Part shown: positions 43,446-58,699 of the stretch, one piece after another
Layout: each line of letters starts with the position of its first letter
How positions within the stretch are numbered: position 1 is the first letter of the stretch
Position numbers and translations under genes: made by a program
NCBI GenBank assembly: GCA_025716815.1
Contig: JAIXMN010000029.1
Span: 310,001 to 374,000, forward strand
Reading direction: 5' to 3'
Length of the DNA: 64,000 nucleotides
Source of the DNA: Dichotomocladium elegans
Taxonomy: Eukaryota; Mucoromycota; Mucoromycetes; Mucorales; Lichtheimiaceae
Notes under the pieces: model-generated
The model's database searches: none
Seen by the model: the letters and a program-made list of their open reading frames with translations, nothing else
What the model was told of the DNA's origin: nothing

Positions 43446-46400
43446 TTACTGTTTTCGTGTGTGCGATTGTTGGGCCAAGAACATGTCAGCAAGAGATTCA
43501 CTGGTCGTTGCATCGGTGATCGATTTATCTTGTCGCGTCTTTAGATATCGCGGAAATCGTAACGACAATCCGCGGGACTCATCAATTTGTCCGATAGCAG
43601 CCTTATGGACGGGACTCACCGTAATGTCTGCGCCTGCAAGCTCGTTTTAAGTACACGTGATCATTTTTTAACATCTCATCGTTCAAATTACCTTTGATTT
43701 CCCACACTTCACACGCATCAAACCAGACTACGTACATACTTGCCTATTGAGTCTAAACAAACAAACAAACAAACAAACCCCCTTTTGCCGCCGCATAATT
43801 ACCATCGGGCTGCAGATTAGTTACATAATCATGCCTCGGGTGTTCTAATATACGGGTTGTGCCCACGTCATTTGTTTCGCTATAAAACTGCTTCATGCTC
43901 TTGTAGAATGCATCGCTGAAGCCTTATACAACTTTTATATTAAGACTACAGAGCGACCCTCGTCCTCCTTCTTCATCATTTAAATTTACCTGACATGCAT
44001 TTGCACACGCTCTCAAACGTGCCATTCTCCGGATTGTAGCACGCAAGAAGGACAGGTGAAAACCATCCAACTTTGCGGCCATTCCCATACCATGCTCCAA
44101 TAGGCTAACCAAAACAAAACAAAAGATTCAGATGAACCTGTGCATCAGTATATCTATCATCTGTTCCATGTACTTTGCTTACCACTAAGTCCAATGAGTC
44201 TCCAATACCCTCTAAATAATCTTTTTTGACTTTGAGCCAGCTCTCGAGCCGCTTATCAGGTTCATAGGTCGATAGGAGTTGTTTCTGCTTTTCCTCGCTC
44301 GGTTGATCCAAAACTTTGACCATCATGCCCTCGCATCCTTGCTTGATACTCTCCTTGAAAAATCTTTCCACCATCTCAAAGCTATCCGGGGATCCAAAGG
44401 CCGTTAGAGAGCATGTGAAGTCAAACACCCCTGGAATACGTTTAAAATGACGAAACAGTCTGTCACGTCGGTCGCGAAAAGATAACCGCAAAAGAGAGAC
44501 GCCGTTGAGATACATGAGATCTAATACAGGGTGTCACATAAGCATCACTCTTGTCAAAAGCAGCATTTCCTTTCTTCCCACCCCATCTCTCCTCATTCTT
44601 CCTGTTTACCAAATGCCATAATACACTATTTCAAGAGTTTAGCAACGTAACTCAAGGGGGGCTTTTCATTCTCCGTTTTTTCTTTTTTCGATTTGCACTT
44701 ACCACGCGCACTTTGATCCCTGAAACCGTTACGTTCTTACGTTCACGGTTGCTGAGGATCTGGAATGGCTGAATCTTGCCTTCTTCGGTCACAGCCACTA
44801 TCTCGGCATCCATGATAAACGATTTAGTCTCCAACTCGCAAATTTCCGGCAGGACGCGAACGATATCGGGGTACTTCTCAGTCATGTCCTAGACAAATTG
44901 CCCCTGAATTATTTTTAATAGGCACCTGATGCTCAGGAATAATACCTCCAGATGCCGACTGTATAACTTGGCATTTCCTTGGTCATCCATATGTATTTGA
45001 GCTCGCTTGAACACAGTACAGCAGGTCATGCATCATTGAAAATTAACCACTTGATTTTTCTTATATACCTGGCCATCGTATTTGCTCTCACAAACGAAAT
45101 GACGAGATGCAAGCTTGATGAAAACGTCTGCCAAGCTTCGTGTGATTTGTCCGAGCATCGGTTTGAGTGGGACCCCTGTGTGAACAGATATGTTGAATGT
45201 TTTTTCCGACAGCTCTACCTCCATCTCACCGCGTTGTCATTTACCCACAGTGATGCCGCATCGCTCGAATATCCGATCGACGTCCCAACGAGTTTCTTTC
45301 AGCCATGGCAACAGCAAGTCCCAGCTGGGACACTGTGCATAGCACTCTTTAAGCACCGCCTGAGCGCGCTGAAATACATCATCAACTTCACCGGCTCGTC
45401 GTATCGCGGGACGGTTGATTAACACGCATGCCCTTGCCAAAGCCAGGAGTACTGTCTTTTCCACAGCCCCTGTTCGAAGATTCCCGACACACGTCCGGAT
45501 CAAGTATCGCGCTTCAGTTCCACTTTGGCATGTCACCAAGAGCCGTTGGACAACGCCGGCCTTTTGGGCAACCATTCCTTTCCCCTTGAGCCGGGCGAGT
45601 ACAACACGCAGCTGATCAAAGACATAGCGTACTCGCAATGATTGGGGCGATCCGGCGATGGTTCTGATATTGGCCTTGATGGCATACGCTACGTCGCCCC
45701 AGTCGCCGTGGTCCTGATAGAGCTTACGCAGCCGGCTTGCAGGCAGACCTCCCGAGACGGCCGAAAGCGCCTTAGTCAAGACCTGAGGTCCAATACCAAG
45801 CTCAACGCCAGAACCGAGGTTGCTGGAGCAGAGCCACAAACAAGGCAAAACGTCGTCGGGGGTGTGAACCATGATGACTTGCAGCATATTGCATAGCACA
45901 TCAATCATGACGATACGCGAAGAGGTATCGCCCATAAGCGCGAAGGCGCTGGCAAGAAAACTGTACGGTGCGCAACGCCTTCCTTTCAAACTCGGCCAAG
46001 TGGAAACCGGGTATGCGTACGGATCAAAATAGAGCGCGTTGGTTGTCAAAGGTTGCGACTGCACGCTCTCGTCACCGGCATTGCCGCCCAAAGAGAGAAT
46101 CGGTGCTGTCTGATATTTTGGCTCAACCGCTTTTCGCGTTTGACTTTGTGCATGTACTGCGAGATCTTTCTGAACATCTATCGTATCCTGTCCAAGTTCA
46201 CTGGTCTTCAACGGGCCGCTGGCGATGGCATCCCCCTGCTGAATGGGGGTGGATCTGAACGATGGCTGCAAGGGCGAACTTATGGAGGAGGCATCCTGTT
46301 CTAATTGCTGCCGTCTCCGCTGGTTATCAAAAAAGTACTTGATTCCCGTCGCAACTGGAGCAATGTCCTTGACATTGCGCTTACGCTTATTGCCTGCCAT
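43446..46400 (-). CDS. ATP-dependent DNA ligase, DNA ligase I (LIG1/CDC9) family
   Basis: The first exon (46400 to about 45245) begins MAGNKRKRNVKDIAPVATG then IKYFFDNQRRRQQ, a PCNA-interacting-peptide-like GIKYFF. It continues through the ligase N-terminal domain (FDPYAYP, VELGIGPQVLTKALS). Later exons carry PLKPMLGQITRSL, the adenylation motif CESKYDGQ (the Lys forms the AMP adduct), IMDAEIVAV, GCEGMMVKVL, LKVKKDYLEGIGDSLDLVV and the OB-fold end SLRFPRYLKTRQDK, ending at TAA (43448-43446). The enzyme seals nicks in replication and repair. Several short introns separate the 3' exons; not all were phased. It could be the CDC9 orthologue or a second LIG1-type ligase such as fission yeast Adl1. 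Confidence 0.87.
43754..43778. repeat. (AAAC)n microsatellite in a ligase intron
   Basis: About six AAAC/CAAA units between two 3' exons of the ligase gene. Confidence 0.8.
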
Positions 46401-48714
46401 GATATGAGAGAATGGGGGGGGCATGACAAAAAAAAAATAATGCCGCTCACTGCCCAACTCTGGATGCGAACAGCCAATCACATGGAATCTTTATGCCGGA
46501 TTTATTAGCCGCAAACCACGCGCAGTCGTGGTGGACTCCCTGAGGAAACTCTATGATAGGATTACGTAAAAAAAAAAAATAACAGCCCCAGCGCTTTTGG
46601 ATCAAATACAAGGGCATGGAGCCGAGTCCATTCGCCCAATGATCCGTCAATGAACATGAACATCGTGCCTCACTTTGAAACCAGGCAAAATGGAACCAGC
46701 CGTGCAAATCACCCTATCCTAAACTACAGTAATGATAAACACAACAGAAATTATACAGCCAGCCGCTGTGGCCTTTAACTAATGTGTGCTTTTCGGAGAA
46801 CAAAACCGTAGCACAGTTTCGATTCAAATCACCGTGACTATAGCAATTGGAACTGCTCTATGTAGAATTCTGTTGTTCAGCTGAATGTTGAACGATTGCA
46901 AATGCACAAGAACCCGGAAGAACAAAATCAAAATCCATGATCTCACATACTTCATGGGTGGGTCCCCGGCATACTATGTATATTGTCGGATAGAAGTGCA
47001 TTATATCTTGATAGACTAGCTGGTACTATCATATCTATTGAAGACCTGTACGCCAACGAACTCCTATGCCAATGCTGCTTTAAGACCATGTATAATTGAG
47101 AATCTAAGCACGTCCAAAAGTCTAACAAGACGTTCTATTGATTTCAGACCCTTTCGGACCATCGTGATCACGCCGCGCATCCTACAAACCTTTCATCACC
47201 GCATAGGATATAAGTATTCCTGATCTACCTGTTTCTATTCTTTGACTGCTGAATCCTGCAGACATCATCTTCCAGATCCTCATTATGATCATATGATACG
47301 CTAAAATATTATTGCCATCGGACCGTTGATGTATTCGTATACATGCTGAGTGCTTGGATGGAAATTATTTTCTGCTACTGGTCACTGCCTATCCTATGCT
47401 AATGCGGCTTATTTTTTAATATTTTGTAGACGTCAATGATATAGAATAAATGCCATTATATGGACGCAGAATACTGTAGCCATCCGTCCGTCCACGCGCC
47501 CGGAGATGTCGTTGCACAGCCTATTTTGGGGTATGTGCGGGTCCTTGCCATGTGTCACTTTGGCGGATAAAGATTTTAAAGCGCGTGGCACCGCATTCGC
47601 ATTAAAGATTTCGTTTACAGGAACTACTGAAAAACAGCAGCAGGATAAAGATGATTCGAGAATGATTGACTGTGTACACGGCATTGGGTTCACCCAGCAC
47701 GAAAGCGCAATGGAGAAAGTGGAAGGAGAGATGAAAAATGGGGAGATGGAGAAGGAGGGGGTAGTTTCCGGTAGGCTTAACGAGGCACTTAAACCGTGTG
47801 CTTGGTCTCACGAAGGACGGCTTTGCTTTGCTAGTCTTCCTACCTGACGGGCTCCAAGTGCAAAAGTAAGCATGCCCGGGTCCGCATTCTGCGGATGTTA
47901 AGGCGATAAAATTACCAAACCTCTTACCTCTAAGGGAATTATGCAGATGACTTATACTGCTTCCGTGTTACTGGTGCCTCAGGTACGACCAGGAGGAGGG
48001 GAACATGGAGCGACTTCCAAATTAGTCAAGTTTTGGTGCTGTGAAGTGATGTCGATCTCTCTCAGATTTCCTGGAAGTGTAAGTTCGGTCATTTAAATAT
48101 GCTTTATATGGGTGCGTTGTTTGAGGCACATGTGCGTGAGATTGAGGGGGTGAGGCAAGTTAGGGGGTGGATAGAAGGTGCAGTTGGTGTGAATTGCAGG
48201 ATTATGCCAGATCAGTGAAGATCAAAAGGTGGGTGGGAAAGCCAAAGGGCATGCTTGAGAGCAGCGTTCAATACATATGCATAGCACTTTCCGGGTTTGT
48301 CAATGTGTGAGGATAATGGACCATTTTCGCGCGTATTTTACCCATATTAGCATTGGAGCTCCGAGGTTCTCCATATTGCCTGTGTCGTGCGTGACGGGTC
48401 CTTTCCCTCTCGCTCCTATTGTTGGAGAGTGAGAAAGAGACGCAGTGCCTTTTTTGCTCGGTGAAGCTTCCACTGACCCTTCTCTTTCTGCTTTCCTCTC
48501 TTACTCCTACCCCGAGGCCTTCCTTCCCCTTTCATTCGTTTTTTTCGAGGACACGAACTTTACCCATCCCGACACTACTCCTGAGCGCTTCTCTTTTCTT
48601 TTTTGAAAATTTCATTCCAGCTGCAACCAAGATCGAGACAGCGAAAAACAGTGAGAAGTGCGGGGGGCTACAAGCATAAGGAACATAGCTCCGTAACAAA
48701 TAATAACCACGACT
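46401..48714. other. Divergent intergenic region, no gene seen
   Basis: About 2.3 kb between the divergently transcribed ligase (minus) and ZDS1-like (plus) genes. Open frames near 47433-47847 overlap on both strands and lack domain or codon signals. The pyrimidine-rich 48470-48600 tract just upstream of 48715 resembles a fungal core promoter or 5' leader. Confidence 0.45.
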
Positions 48715-50854
48715 ATGCCAACAACCACTTTGGCGACTGCGACGTCCGTCTCATTCGGCCGTGATGATTGCTATTCTTCTTTCCGTGCATCCCAAGATGG
48801 TGCTATTGCCAAAACGTCCCTTACTCAGCAACAGTCGGCCGCTAAAACGAAAAATGAATTATCGCATGGCGACGGCGAGAATACGACGGCAGGAGAGAAT
48901 CCTGAAATAGATGATGGTTTCACCAAGAAGTCGGACTCAGGCATCTATTTTGCCATGATCCTCTCCGAGTATCTCGACAGGCAAGCCATGGTCGAGGACG
49001 CTCATGAGAATCAAAAACAACAAAAACTGCTTGAGCCAGTAACAACAACTCGAATGGCAACAGTTCCTGAGACGGATGCACCATCACAACCCTCTGTAAC
49101 CCACTCACCAGAAGTAGGACTAAAGCACAAGATAATGCCGCACAACGACGGCCTGACCACGACATCAACAGCAACAACAACAGCAACAGCAACAACGGCT
49201 GCTTTGTCAGCGGCGGAAGCGCAGGCAAAAGAAGTAATTGCTAGCTTACCAAACTTAATATGGCAAGTCGTTTTTCTCTCGTCTCGCAACCCATCCCCAA
49301 AATGGAGGACCCGTTTCCCCCCCTCTTTTAACCCCTCGACTATCCTCAATTGTTCCGCCTCCATGAATTCTGGGAAGATTTACGCATCATGATAGGGTTC
49401 CTGCTCACAAGCATCCGGAGATTGCACCCAGTGAATTTGTTCATTGGATCCAGCAGCATGGTGCAAGCGCGACGATCCAGAACACTAAAGTGCGTCGGCA
49501 AAGATCAAAATTGTCGAGGTCCATGTCTTATGATGACTTGTTCGAAAATGAGAAGGACAGCAGCACAGCAACAGGTTCAAGCAGCGGAGATGAGCCACCT
49601 GCAAGTCCCAAGGATGACGGGGACTTGATATTGGGCCAAAAGGATGGTAAAGGTTTGAGATGATAATGTTTGATTTTCTCCCATTAGGAGGGGTCTAGAA
49701 GATACGGTGTTAAACTAAACTAATGCAATGATATAGTGGGTAATATGGATGACCGAAAATTGAGTGACGCTGTAGTCGCTCTACCACCGCCACCGCCACC
49801 TCCAGCAATGTCGCCTAGCCGGACACTGCTCCGTCGGTCTGCTGTATCCGCCAGACGCACTACAAGTGAGCCCGGCCAAGATAGAGGTCATAGGAGCCGA
49901 CGACTGCCCCCGCAGCCGCGTCATGCGGTCGATGTGAGCGATCGAAAGATCCAGCCGGTCCCACCAGGAGGCATCCACCTTTACGACAAGCCGGTCAACA
50001 TGAGTGAATGGATTGATCTTGGTGGCGCGAGCTTGGAGTCGGCCGAGTCTGAGCAAGGGATCTTATCTCGGGTGCATGACGTTGAATCAGAGCTTTTATT
50101 GATCATGGACGATAATGCGGCGATAAAGGCAGGTCGAGATGATGATATCGTCAATGAAGCGAAGGAACCAAATTTGGGCATTGCAAACGAGGTGCCGAGC
50201 TCAGACCTATTATCGCTCCCAGAGGTTCTGCCAACGACAATTCGCCCAATGCCACCATCGATTGCCACAGTAACATCAACGGCCTCGTTACCAGTGCGCC
50301 GATTGTCATCCGACGGTGCAGCTCATCAAAAATCAGTGAGAAGATCATCATGGTTCAGTTCTCTCTTAGGAAGCAATGGCAATAATGCGAACAAAAAGAG
50401 GTGGACACCTACGTTACTGCGACGCACGAGCAATATCTCCGACCGACCAAACGAAACACCGCTCCAACTTTCGCGCGTGCACTCGGTAAATTCAGCCATG
50501 GCGACCGCTCCTGAACCAAGTAGCAATAAGAAGCGTGGTCTTACCGCGCTCCTCTCACGTTCGCTTTCGTTGAAGGCGCCTTCGCCAAAAAAGGCGGCTA
50601 GAAATTCAACTCAACGGCAACAGCAGCAAAGAGAAGGAGCAGCCTCGGATGGAATGGCTGTAGCGCCAAAACATTACATCAACAGTTACAGGCTTCCAAT
50701 TCATGTCGAGCGCGCAATCTACCGTCTTTCTCATATGAAGTTAGCCAACCCACGCCGTCCCTTGCATCAACAAGTTGTGATATCGAATTTCATGTTTTGG
50801 TATCTTTCAATCATCAATCCCAACTCGCAACAACAGCAGCAACAACAAAGCCAT

Positions 50855-50892
<38 letters not shown>

Positions 50893-51100
50893 ACAGCCAT
50901 CGCCATTATCCGATACGCATGGTGGAAACACCCCAAATAATACCCGGTGGTCCAACGAGGCCAGCGAAGCCATATTTAGGACACCACATTACCGTACTCC
51001 TAAATTTCCAAGGAAAAGCGCTGTCCGGCGCATGTCCCAAAGCAGCTCAAGCTCCTCTGACGAGGAAGATAATGTGCCATTGAGCTTTTATAGGAAGTAG
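48715..51100 (+). CDS. ZDS1: Zds1/Zds2-family regulator
   Basis: Exons 48715-49262, 49396-49646 and 49737-51100 join in phase to 720 residues. The junction of exons 1 and 2 restores PNLIW/VPAHKHPEIAPSEF, the conserved Zds WVPAH.HPE motif, followed by KVRRQRSKLSRSMSYDDL. The C-terminus has the Zds_C domain: YRLPIHVERAIYRLSHMKL, ANPRRPLHQQVVISNFMFWY. Polyproline occurs near residue 280 and a polyglutamine run (AGC/CAG repeat, 50827-50890) interrupts the C-terminal part. Zds proteins bind and localise the PP2A-Cdc55 phosphatase and regulate mitosis and polarity in yeasts; that role is inferred. Intron 1 uses a GC donor (ATATG/GCAAGT). Confidence 0.88.
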
Positions 51101-51980
51101 ATTAAGAAAAACTAGACAAATGGGTTTCCTCTCGCTCTCTCTGTCTCTCGACCACCCCCGACTTGTTTCCTTCCTTTCCTAACGAGGATGAAGAGAACTC
51201 CCCCTCCTTGATGAACAACGCCCTCCTCAACAATTGCAAAACCCTACCATCAACAACACCCAGGCATTTTTTATATCCATCCACCACGAACGCTGCCCCC
51301 ATTTTCCCCTTCTCTTTTAATAGCAATATTTGTACATTTACCTGTCACTTTCCTCTTCATAAAGATATCTCAAGGATATATCAGACATATGAAAGATTGC
51401 ATATTCGTATATATATGTGTGTGTGTGTGCGGATTTCCGTTGGAGCATATATCCGGTTATTATTGTAGTTCTTCAATAAGTAGAGAGCATTGATCAGTTG
51501 CCAGATATCGACGGAGTGATGCTAACTATCAAGAGATACCAAAATGGAACTCGATCCATTTTTATCTGTTCAAACTAAAGATAACACCACCGTTATCTGT
51601 CCTTTCAATGTTCAACAAAAGAAAAAATGATGGACTCGACGGGATTGGGAGTGGTGGGGAGTAAAGGACTGATGATAGGGCAAGATATTCGCTTCCGGTC
51701 CCATTGTGTTCATGCATATCGGGGGACCGCTCCGTTGGGCCAGCCGATGGAGTTTTGCGGATAACTTTGTTTTTAAAAAGCTGGCGCTCGACTCCCCAAG
51801 TGGGGGTGAGGGCGGGAAAGTAACGCATAGCAGTACTATCCGAAACATGCCAAACCAAAGATGGGTAAGGCTGCATTATTTCTATTTTTTTTTTCTGTAT
51901 ATCACACACTAATCATCACGCGCACGCATACATACACACACGACAGTCCCCCCTTTCTCTTTTTGATCTTCTTTCACCTC
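51101..51980. other. Intergenic, no gene seen
   Basis: Region between the ZDS1-like and Srk1-like genes, both on the plus strand. It presumably contains the 3' end of one and promoter of the other. Pyrimidine-rich leader sequence precedes 51981. Confidence 0.4.
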
Positions 51981-53689
51981 ATGTTCTCTCACATCAAAAA
52001 TCTATTGAGAAACAACAAACAAGTCGACAAGCCTACCACAGCAACAGATCACTTCGACAAACGAACCGCCATCGTCACTGATGCGCACAAGCTTCAAGAT
52101 GCCAAGGCCATTGCCGCCCAGCAGGTCATTGAAAATGAACGCCGGAGGAAAAGTAGAATACCCGTATTTCCAGGTCTTGAGCGGTTTGAGTTGCTGGAGA
52201 AAATCGGCGAGTATGTAAAGGGCTGTCTGCGTGTGTGTGTGTTTTCATATGCAGGTATTCACCCAACCAACTACTGAATCCATACTTAGTGGTGCGTTCT
52301 CCGTGGTCTACAAAGCACGCGACTCAACCACTGGCAAGAATGTGGCGGTAAAGGTAGTGCGCAAACGCGAGGTGGTGGACAAGGTGAGTCTTCGTTGCTG
52401 CTGTGCATATCGATACAGCTTTAACGCGATTCTTTTTTTTCTTTTTGGACCTTGACAGCAAGATCACCTGCATCCAAGCTTAAAAAAGAAACCTCGTGCG
52501 ACAGAGGTACGTAGAGAAAGATGGTCGTCATCATCGTCCTGTATTCATTTTTTTTTTTGATAACATGTAAAAGCGAGCCAATATCCTCAAGGAAGTGCAA
52601 ATCATGCAGAAATGCAAGCATCCCAACCTGGTGTCGCTTGTGCATTTTTCGGAAACAGACGACTATTTTTTCCTAGGGATGGAACTGTGTCCAGGCGGTG
52701 AACTCTTTCATCAGATCGTGAACATGACGTATTTCAGCGAGGAGCTCGCTCGGCACGTCATCACCCAGGTTGCCCATGCTATCCGGTTTCTGCACGAAGA
52801 ATGCGGCATTGTACATCGCGACATCAAGCCCGAGAACATTCTGTTTGACCCGATCCCTATCATTCCATCCCGAGTCAAGCTGAACCACTTTCCAGAAGAT
52901 GACAAGGCGGACGAGGGCGAGTTTAGACCTGGCGTAGGCGGTGGCGGCATCGGCACCGTCAAGCTGGCGGACTTTGGATTAAGCAAGGTGATCTGGGACA
53001 ATGCCACAAAGACGCCCTGCGGGACGGTGGGATACACGGCCCCCGAGATCGTGCGGGATCAGACCTACAGCAAAGGAGTCGATATGTGGGCTCTCGGGTG
53101 CGTCCTGTACACAATGCTATGCGGCTTCCCGCCATTTTATGACGAATCCATCCATGCGCTCACCCGGAAAGTCGCGGGGGGCGAGTACACCTTCTTGAGC
53201 CCTTGGTGGGACCCCGTCTCGGACAGCGCAAAGGACCTGATTAGCCATTTGCTCACCGTCGACCCTGAGCAACGCTACACCATTGACGAGTTTCTGAACC
53301 ACCCATGGGTCACTCAGAAAGAACCGCAACACCCTCAACCGCACATGTTCAAGCATTTTCAGGTGCCATCTCCTGCCCCTGCTGTCGTCACGGATACTCC
53401 TGCCACATCAACCCATCGCCGCAAGGATGTATTCTCTCCCGGCGTTGCTTCGCTCAAGGAAATCCTTGATATCACATATGCAGTCCATCGCCTCGGCGAA
53501 GAAAAAGCAAGAAAGCTAAGCGGTCTAGCAGAGGAGGAGGCAGAGGATCAAGACGATGATGACATGCAAGCACAACGGGTGGATGCTGCCACTGGAGGAG
53601 GGACCAGGAACGGCGGTTTCAACCTCGACATGAAAAAAGCTACACTTTTGAAAAGGAGAAAGAATGCAGTGCCGGTGTCAGCGGCTTGA
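51981..53689 (+). CDS. Srk1/Rck2-type MAPK-activated protein kinase (CAMK group)
   Basis: Exons 51981-52210, 52290-52383, 52459-52506 and 52574-53689 join in phase to 495 residues. Kinase features: LLEKIGDGAFSVVYKA (Gly loop, restored across intron 1), VAVKVVRKRE (Lys), GIVHRDIKPENILF (catalytic loop), KLADFGLSK (DFG), CGTVGYTAPEIV and GCVLYTMLCGFPPFYDE. The long insert between the catalytic loop and DFG, ending EFRPGVGGGGIGTVKL, is diagnostic of the Rck2/Srk1 subfamily, stress kinases acting below Hog1/Sty1 MAP kinase. The C-terminal tail is acidic then basic (KKATLLKRRKNAV), a candidate MAPK-docking or regulatory segment. Cytoplasm-nucleus shuttling is known for relatives, not visible here. 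Confidence 0.9.
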
Positions 53690-53833
53690 ATGGATGATGA
53701 TGATAATAATAATGTTAATGTTAATACGCGTAATTATAGAAGAAATGACAGCAGCAGCAGCAGCAGCAGCAGTAGCAGCAGTGAACTCTAGTCAACGTAG
53801 TATTTCTTTTTGTTCTCTTTTCCCTCGCTTGTT

Positions 53834-55145
53834 TCAGGCCAAGCGCTTGGGCAAGCCTTCTGCATTAAGAAGTGAATCCTCGGCATTCGTCAGGTTGCGA
53901 GGACCATCGTGCGTTTTTGTGTGGAGCAATCGGCTGACGCTGCCCGGAGCAAAGACGGGAATGACCTTCTCATTGAACTTGGGATGGGTCTTGGGGACAA
54001 AGTCCTTACCAAGGACTGTTCCATCGGCCAAGACGTGGTAGGGGTCATTAAAGTAGGTGGCGGCGTCCTTGCCGGGAAAGTAGTGAGCAATGAGCTGGAT
54101 GATCTCGGGCATGTTCTGTTTGGGCGCATAGATGACGGCGTTTGGTCCGGCGTCATAGGTGTAAGCCGCCTTCAGCTTGCCGTCCGGCGAAGAGGCGTTG
54201 TATTCGTGAATGAGGTTGATGATGGCGCGCGAGGTGTCGTTGAGGTACGAGATAGGGGGGTAGGTGTCGAGGCACACGGCGTGGAACTGGTTCGAGTCGC
54301 GCATGGTAAGCTCGGCGAACGTCTCAAAGTCGCGCTCGTGGATGGCCTTCTTCATGGCCGCCATGCGCGCAGGGACCACGCGCAGGCGCTCGGCCATCAA
54401 GGGGCTAGTCTCGATCGTATCCTGCATGCCCTTCGTGGACGATGTGCCCTTCTTGGCGTCCGACACAACGCACACCAACGCCTCCAGCTCGGGCCAGTGC
54501 GTTTCGGGCGCCACCTGGACGGCCAACGAGTCCGAGCCGTCGGCCTGATTGCCCTTCTCCCACGCCACAAAACCACCAAATAGCGAGCGGCACGCACTGC
54601 CCGACCCCTGACGCGCAATGCGCGACAGCTCAGACACACTTACGTCAAGCGCAAATAGCTGTGCGAGGGTATACACGAGGGCCGCAAGCCCTGACGCAGA
54701 CGACGCAAGACCTGCGGCAGTAGGAAAGTTGTTCTCCGACACCACATGCAGCTTGTACGTCGACAACCGCTCCAGCGAAGCATCAGCAGCCTCCATCTTG
54801 GCACGCAATGCGCGCGTTTCACGGAAGCAATTGTGCATGCGTCGGTTCTTGGTAATGTCCTCCTCCTTGCCATTAAGCCAGAGACGGTCCTTTGTGAATT
54901 CCTTGCTCGCAGCAATAGACGTCTTGCTATGCAGAATGTCCTGCGACAGAGTCACCGACAGAGAGTCATTCGTGGGCAGGATGAGCTCCGTATCGCGCTT
55001 GCCCCAGTATTTGATGACCTGATGAAACGAGAAAAAAAGGGACGCCCAAAGAACGAGCATTCAATTGCGTGTCTAGCTGAGCGCAAACGTGCTAGAGCAT
55101 ACTTACGGCAATGTTGACGGGAGCAGTGCAAGTGACGGATTTCAT
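53834..55145 (-). CDS. MVD1: Mevalonate diphosphate decarboxylase
   Basis: Exon 1 is 55145-55107 (MKSVTCTAPVNIA) and exon 2 is 55018-53834 (VIKYWGKRDTELILPTNDSL); together 407 residues, the family's usual length. The GHMP-kinase ATP loop is visible as FPTAAGLASSASGLAALVY, and SACRSLFGGFVAW is the conserved substrate region. DAGPNAVIYA near the C-terminus is also typical. The enzyme converts mevalonate-5-diphosphate to isopentenyl diphosphate in the cytosol, feeding ergosterol, quinone and carotenoid synthesis. The gene converges with the kinase gene, their stops being about 145 bp apart; an AGC repeat lies between them (53749-53783). Confidence 0.95.
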
Positions 55146-55305
55146 GGCGCAATTGTTGAAGTGGAAAAAGGGGGGGTTGGGAGAAGGAAAACAACTGAAA
55201 TCAAAGTTTATTTGATCGGCGTGACAAGCGGAGAATGGGTGATGTACTCCTTTTCTTTAGCGTAGGTCAAAAGAGTATGTATAGCAGTAAAGGGATCACG
55301 TCTTA

Positions 55306-57610
<2,305 letters not shown>

Positions 57611-57938
57611 CTAAAAAGAGGGCAAAGTGTTCCGTTATCGACCCGTGACTTTTGTTTTCCATACTGGGTCAACTCGCTCTACGAGGCCTCCCCCCCAACC
57701 CGTCCCCCGCCCGCACCGGCCACCAGCATCACAGCCCACCCCCCGAAAAGGAGTCCCCATAGCCTTAATCCATTTTTATTGGTCAACAACAATCTTTGGC
57801 TCTGTCTCTAATTCTTTCTATCTCTATCTCTCTGTCCCTGCTTCTCTTCCGCTCGTAATGGGCTTCGTGCTTTCCTGCAAATGTAAGTGGGATGCTCGCT
57901 AAATAGATGAAAAGGCTTCCCGATCATCGCTTTTTAAA

Positions 57939-58511
57939 ATGTTCAGCAGCATGATGAAGATGAGCGATCAGCGAGTCTTTGAACTCAAAAACTATATTGT
58001 AACACAACTTGAGCTACGGGCAGAACCGGAGGAAACGATTTACTCGCTGATTGAAAGCGTCCTAAATAGGACATCTTTGCTTGCTCCCTCAGCCGATCTC
58101 GTCAGCGAGGCAGCGAGGCAATGGTGCGAGGAGTGGAACCGGGAACATTGTGCTGTGTCGCAACAGCAGGCCATGGACATGTTTTTACTGGCCACGAAAG
58201 CGACGATACAAGATCTTGACGAGATGGAAATGCAAGAGGATGACAAGGAAGCGGTGTCAAGAACAGGCGGAGACAGTATCCAGCATATAGTCCCTCTCCC
58301 CTCGGGGACGTTCACCGGTGGAAGGATGTCTGATGATAACGATCTTGATCTATTGGTACCTGTCCCATGGCCCCCGGCCTTGTCGGTTCTCTGGTTCCCG
58401 CCCGTGGCGACGTGTGATCCGATGGACGACAGTGAAGTGATACCACCTACGCTTTGGAATTGTGAGGCCTGTGAAGAGGATAGTGACGATGAAGATCCCA
58501 TTCAGTTTTGA
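57939..58511 (+). CDS. Acidic protein of unknown function
   Basis: A single exon gives 190 residues from ATG 57939; a second ATG four codons on could also serve. The first half is helical (QRVFELKNYIVTQLELRAEP, ARQWCEEWNREHCAV), and the second half is acidic and proline-containing, ending NCEACEEDSDDEDPIQF. No known domain, signal peptide or membrane helix is visible. The frame is uninterrupted with coding-like composition, and the position between two confident genes with its own upstream region supports a real gene. Not recognised. Confidence 0.65.
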   Translation: MFSSMMKMSDQRVFELKNYIVTQLELRAEPEETIYSLIESVLNRTSLLAPSADLVSEAARQWCEEWNREHCAVSQQQAMDMFLLATKATIQDLDEMEMQEDDKEAVSRTGGDSIQHIVPLPSGTFTGGRMSDDNDLDLLVPVPWPPALSVLWFPPVATCDPMDDSEVIPPTLWNCEACEEDSDDEDPIQF

Positions 58512-58699
58512 ATCAGACATATCCGCAGAAGTTCGCTGCATCCATGAGGCAGTAGAGACCCCACTAAAAAAAATAAAATAGCCTTGAATATTTATAAATA
58601 TATTAATATATATAGAAATATATATAAGTGAGTGAGTGTGCCAGCGAGAACACGTTCTCCCTCCCCGCCTTTTCTTGCACATGCTTCTAAGAATACTCA

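Noticed and set aside
47433..47847. Open frames on both strands, including one of 113 codons
   Set aside because: Neither has a domain, splice-supported extension or clear codon bias, and they overlap antisense.
49350..49395. Apparent peptide LFRLHEFWEDLRIMI as part of the Zds1-like protein
   Set aside because: It lies inside the GC-AG intron; the conserved WVPAHKHPE motif forms only when this stretch is removed.
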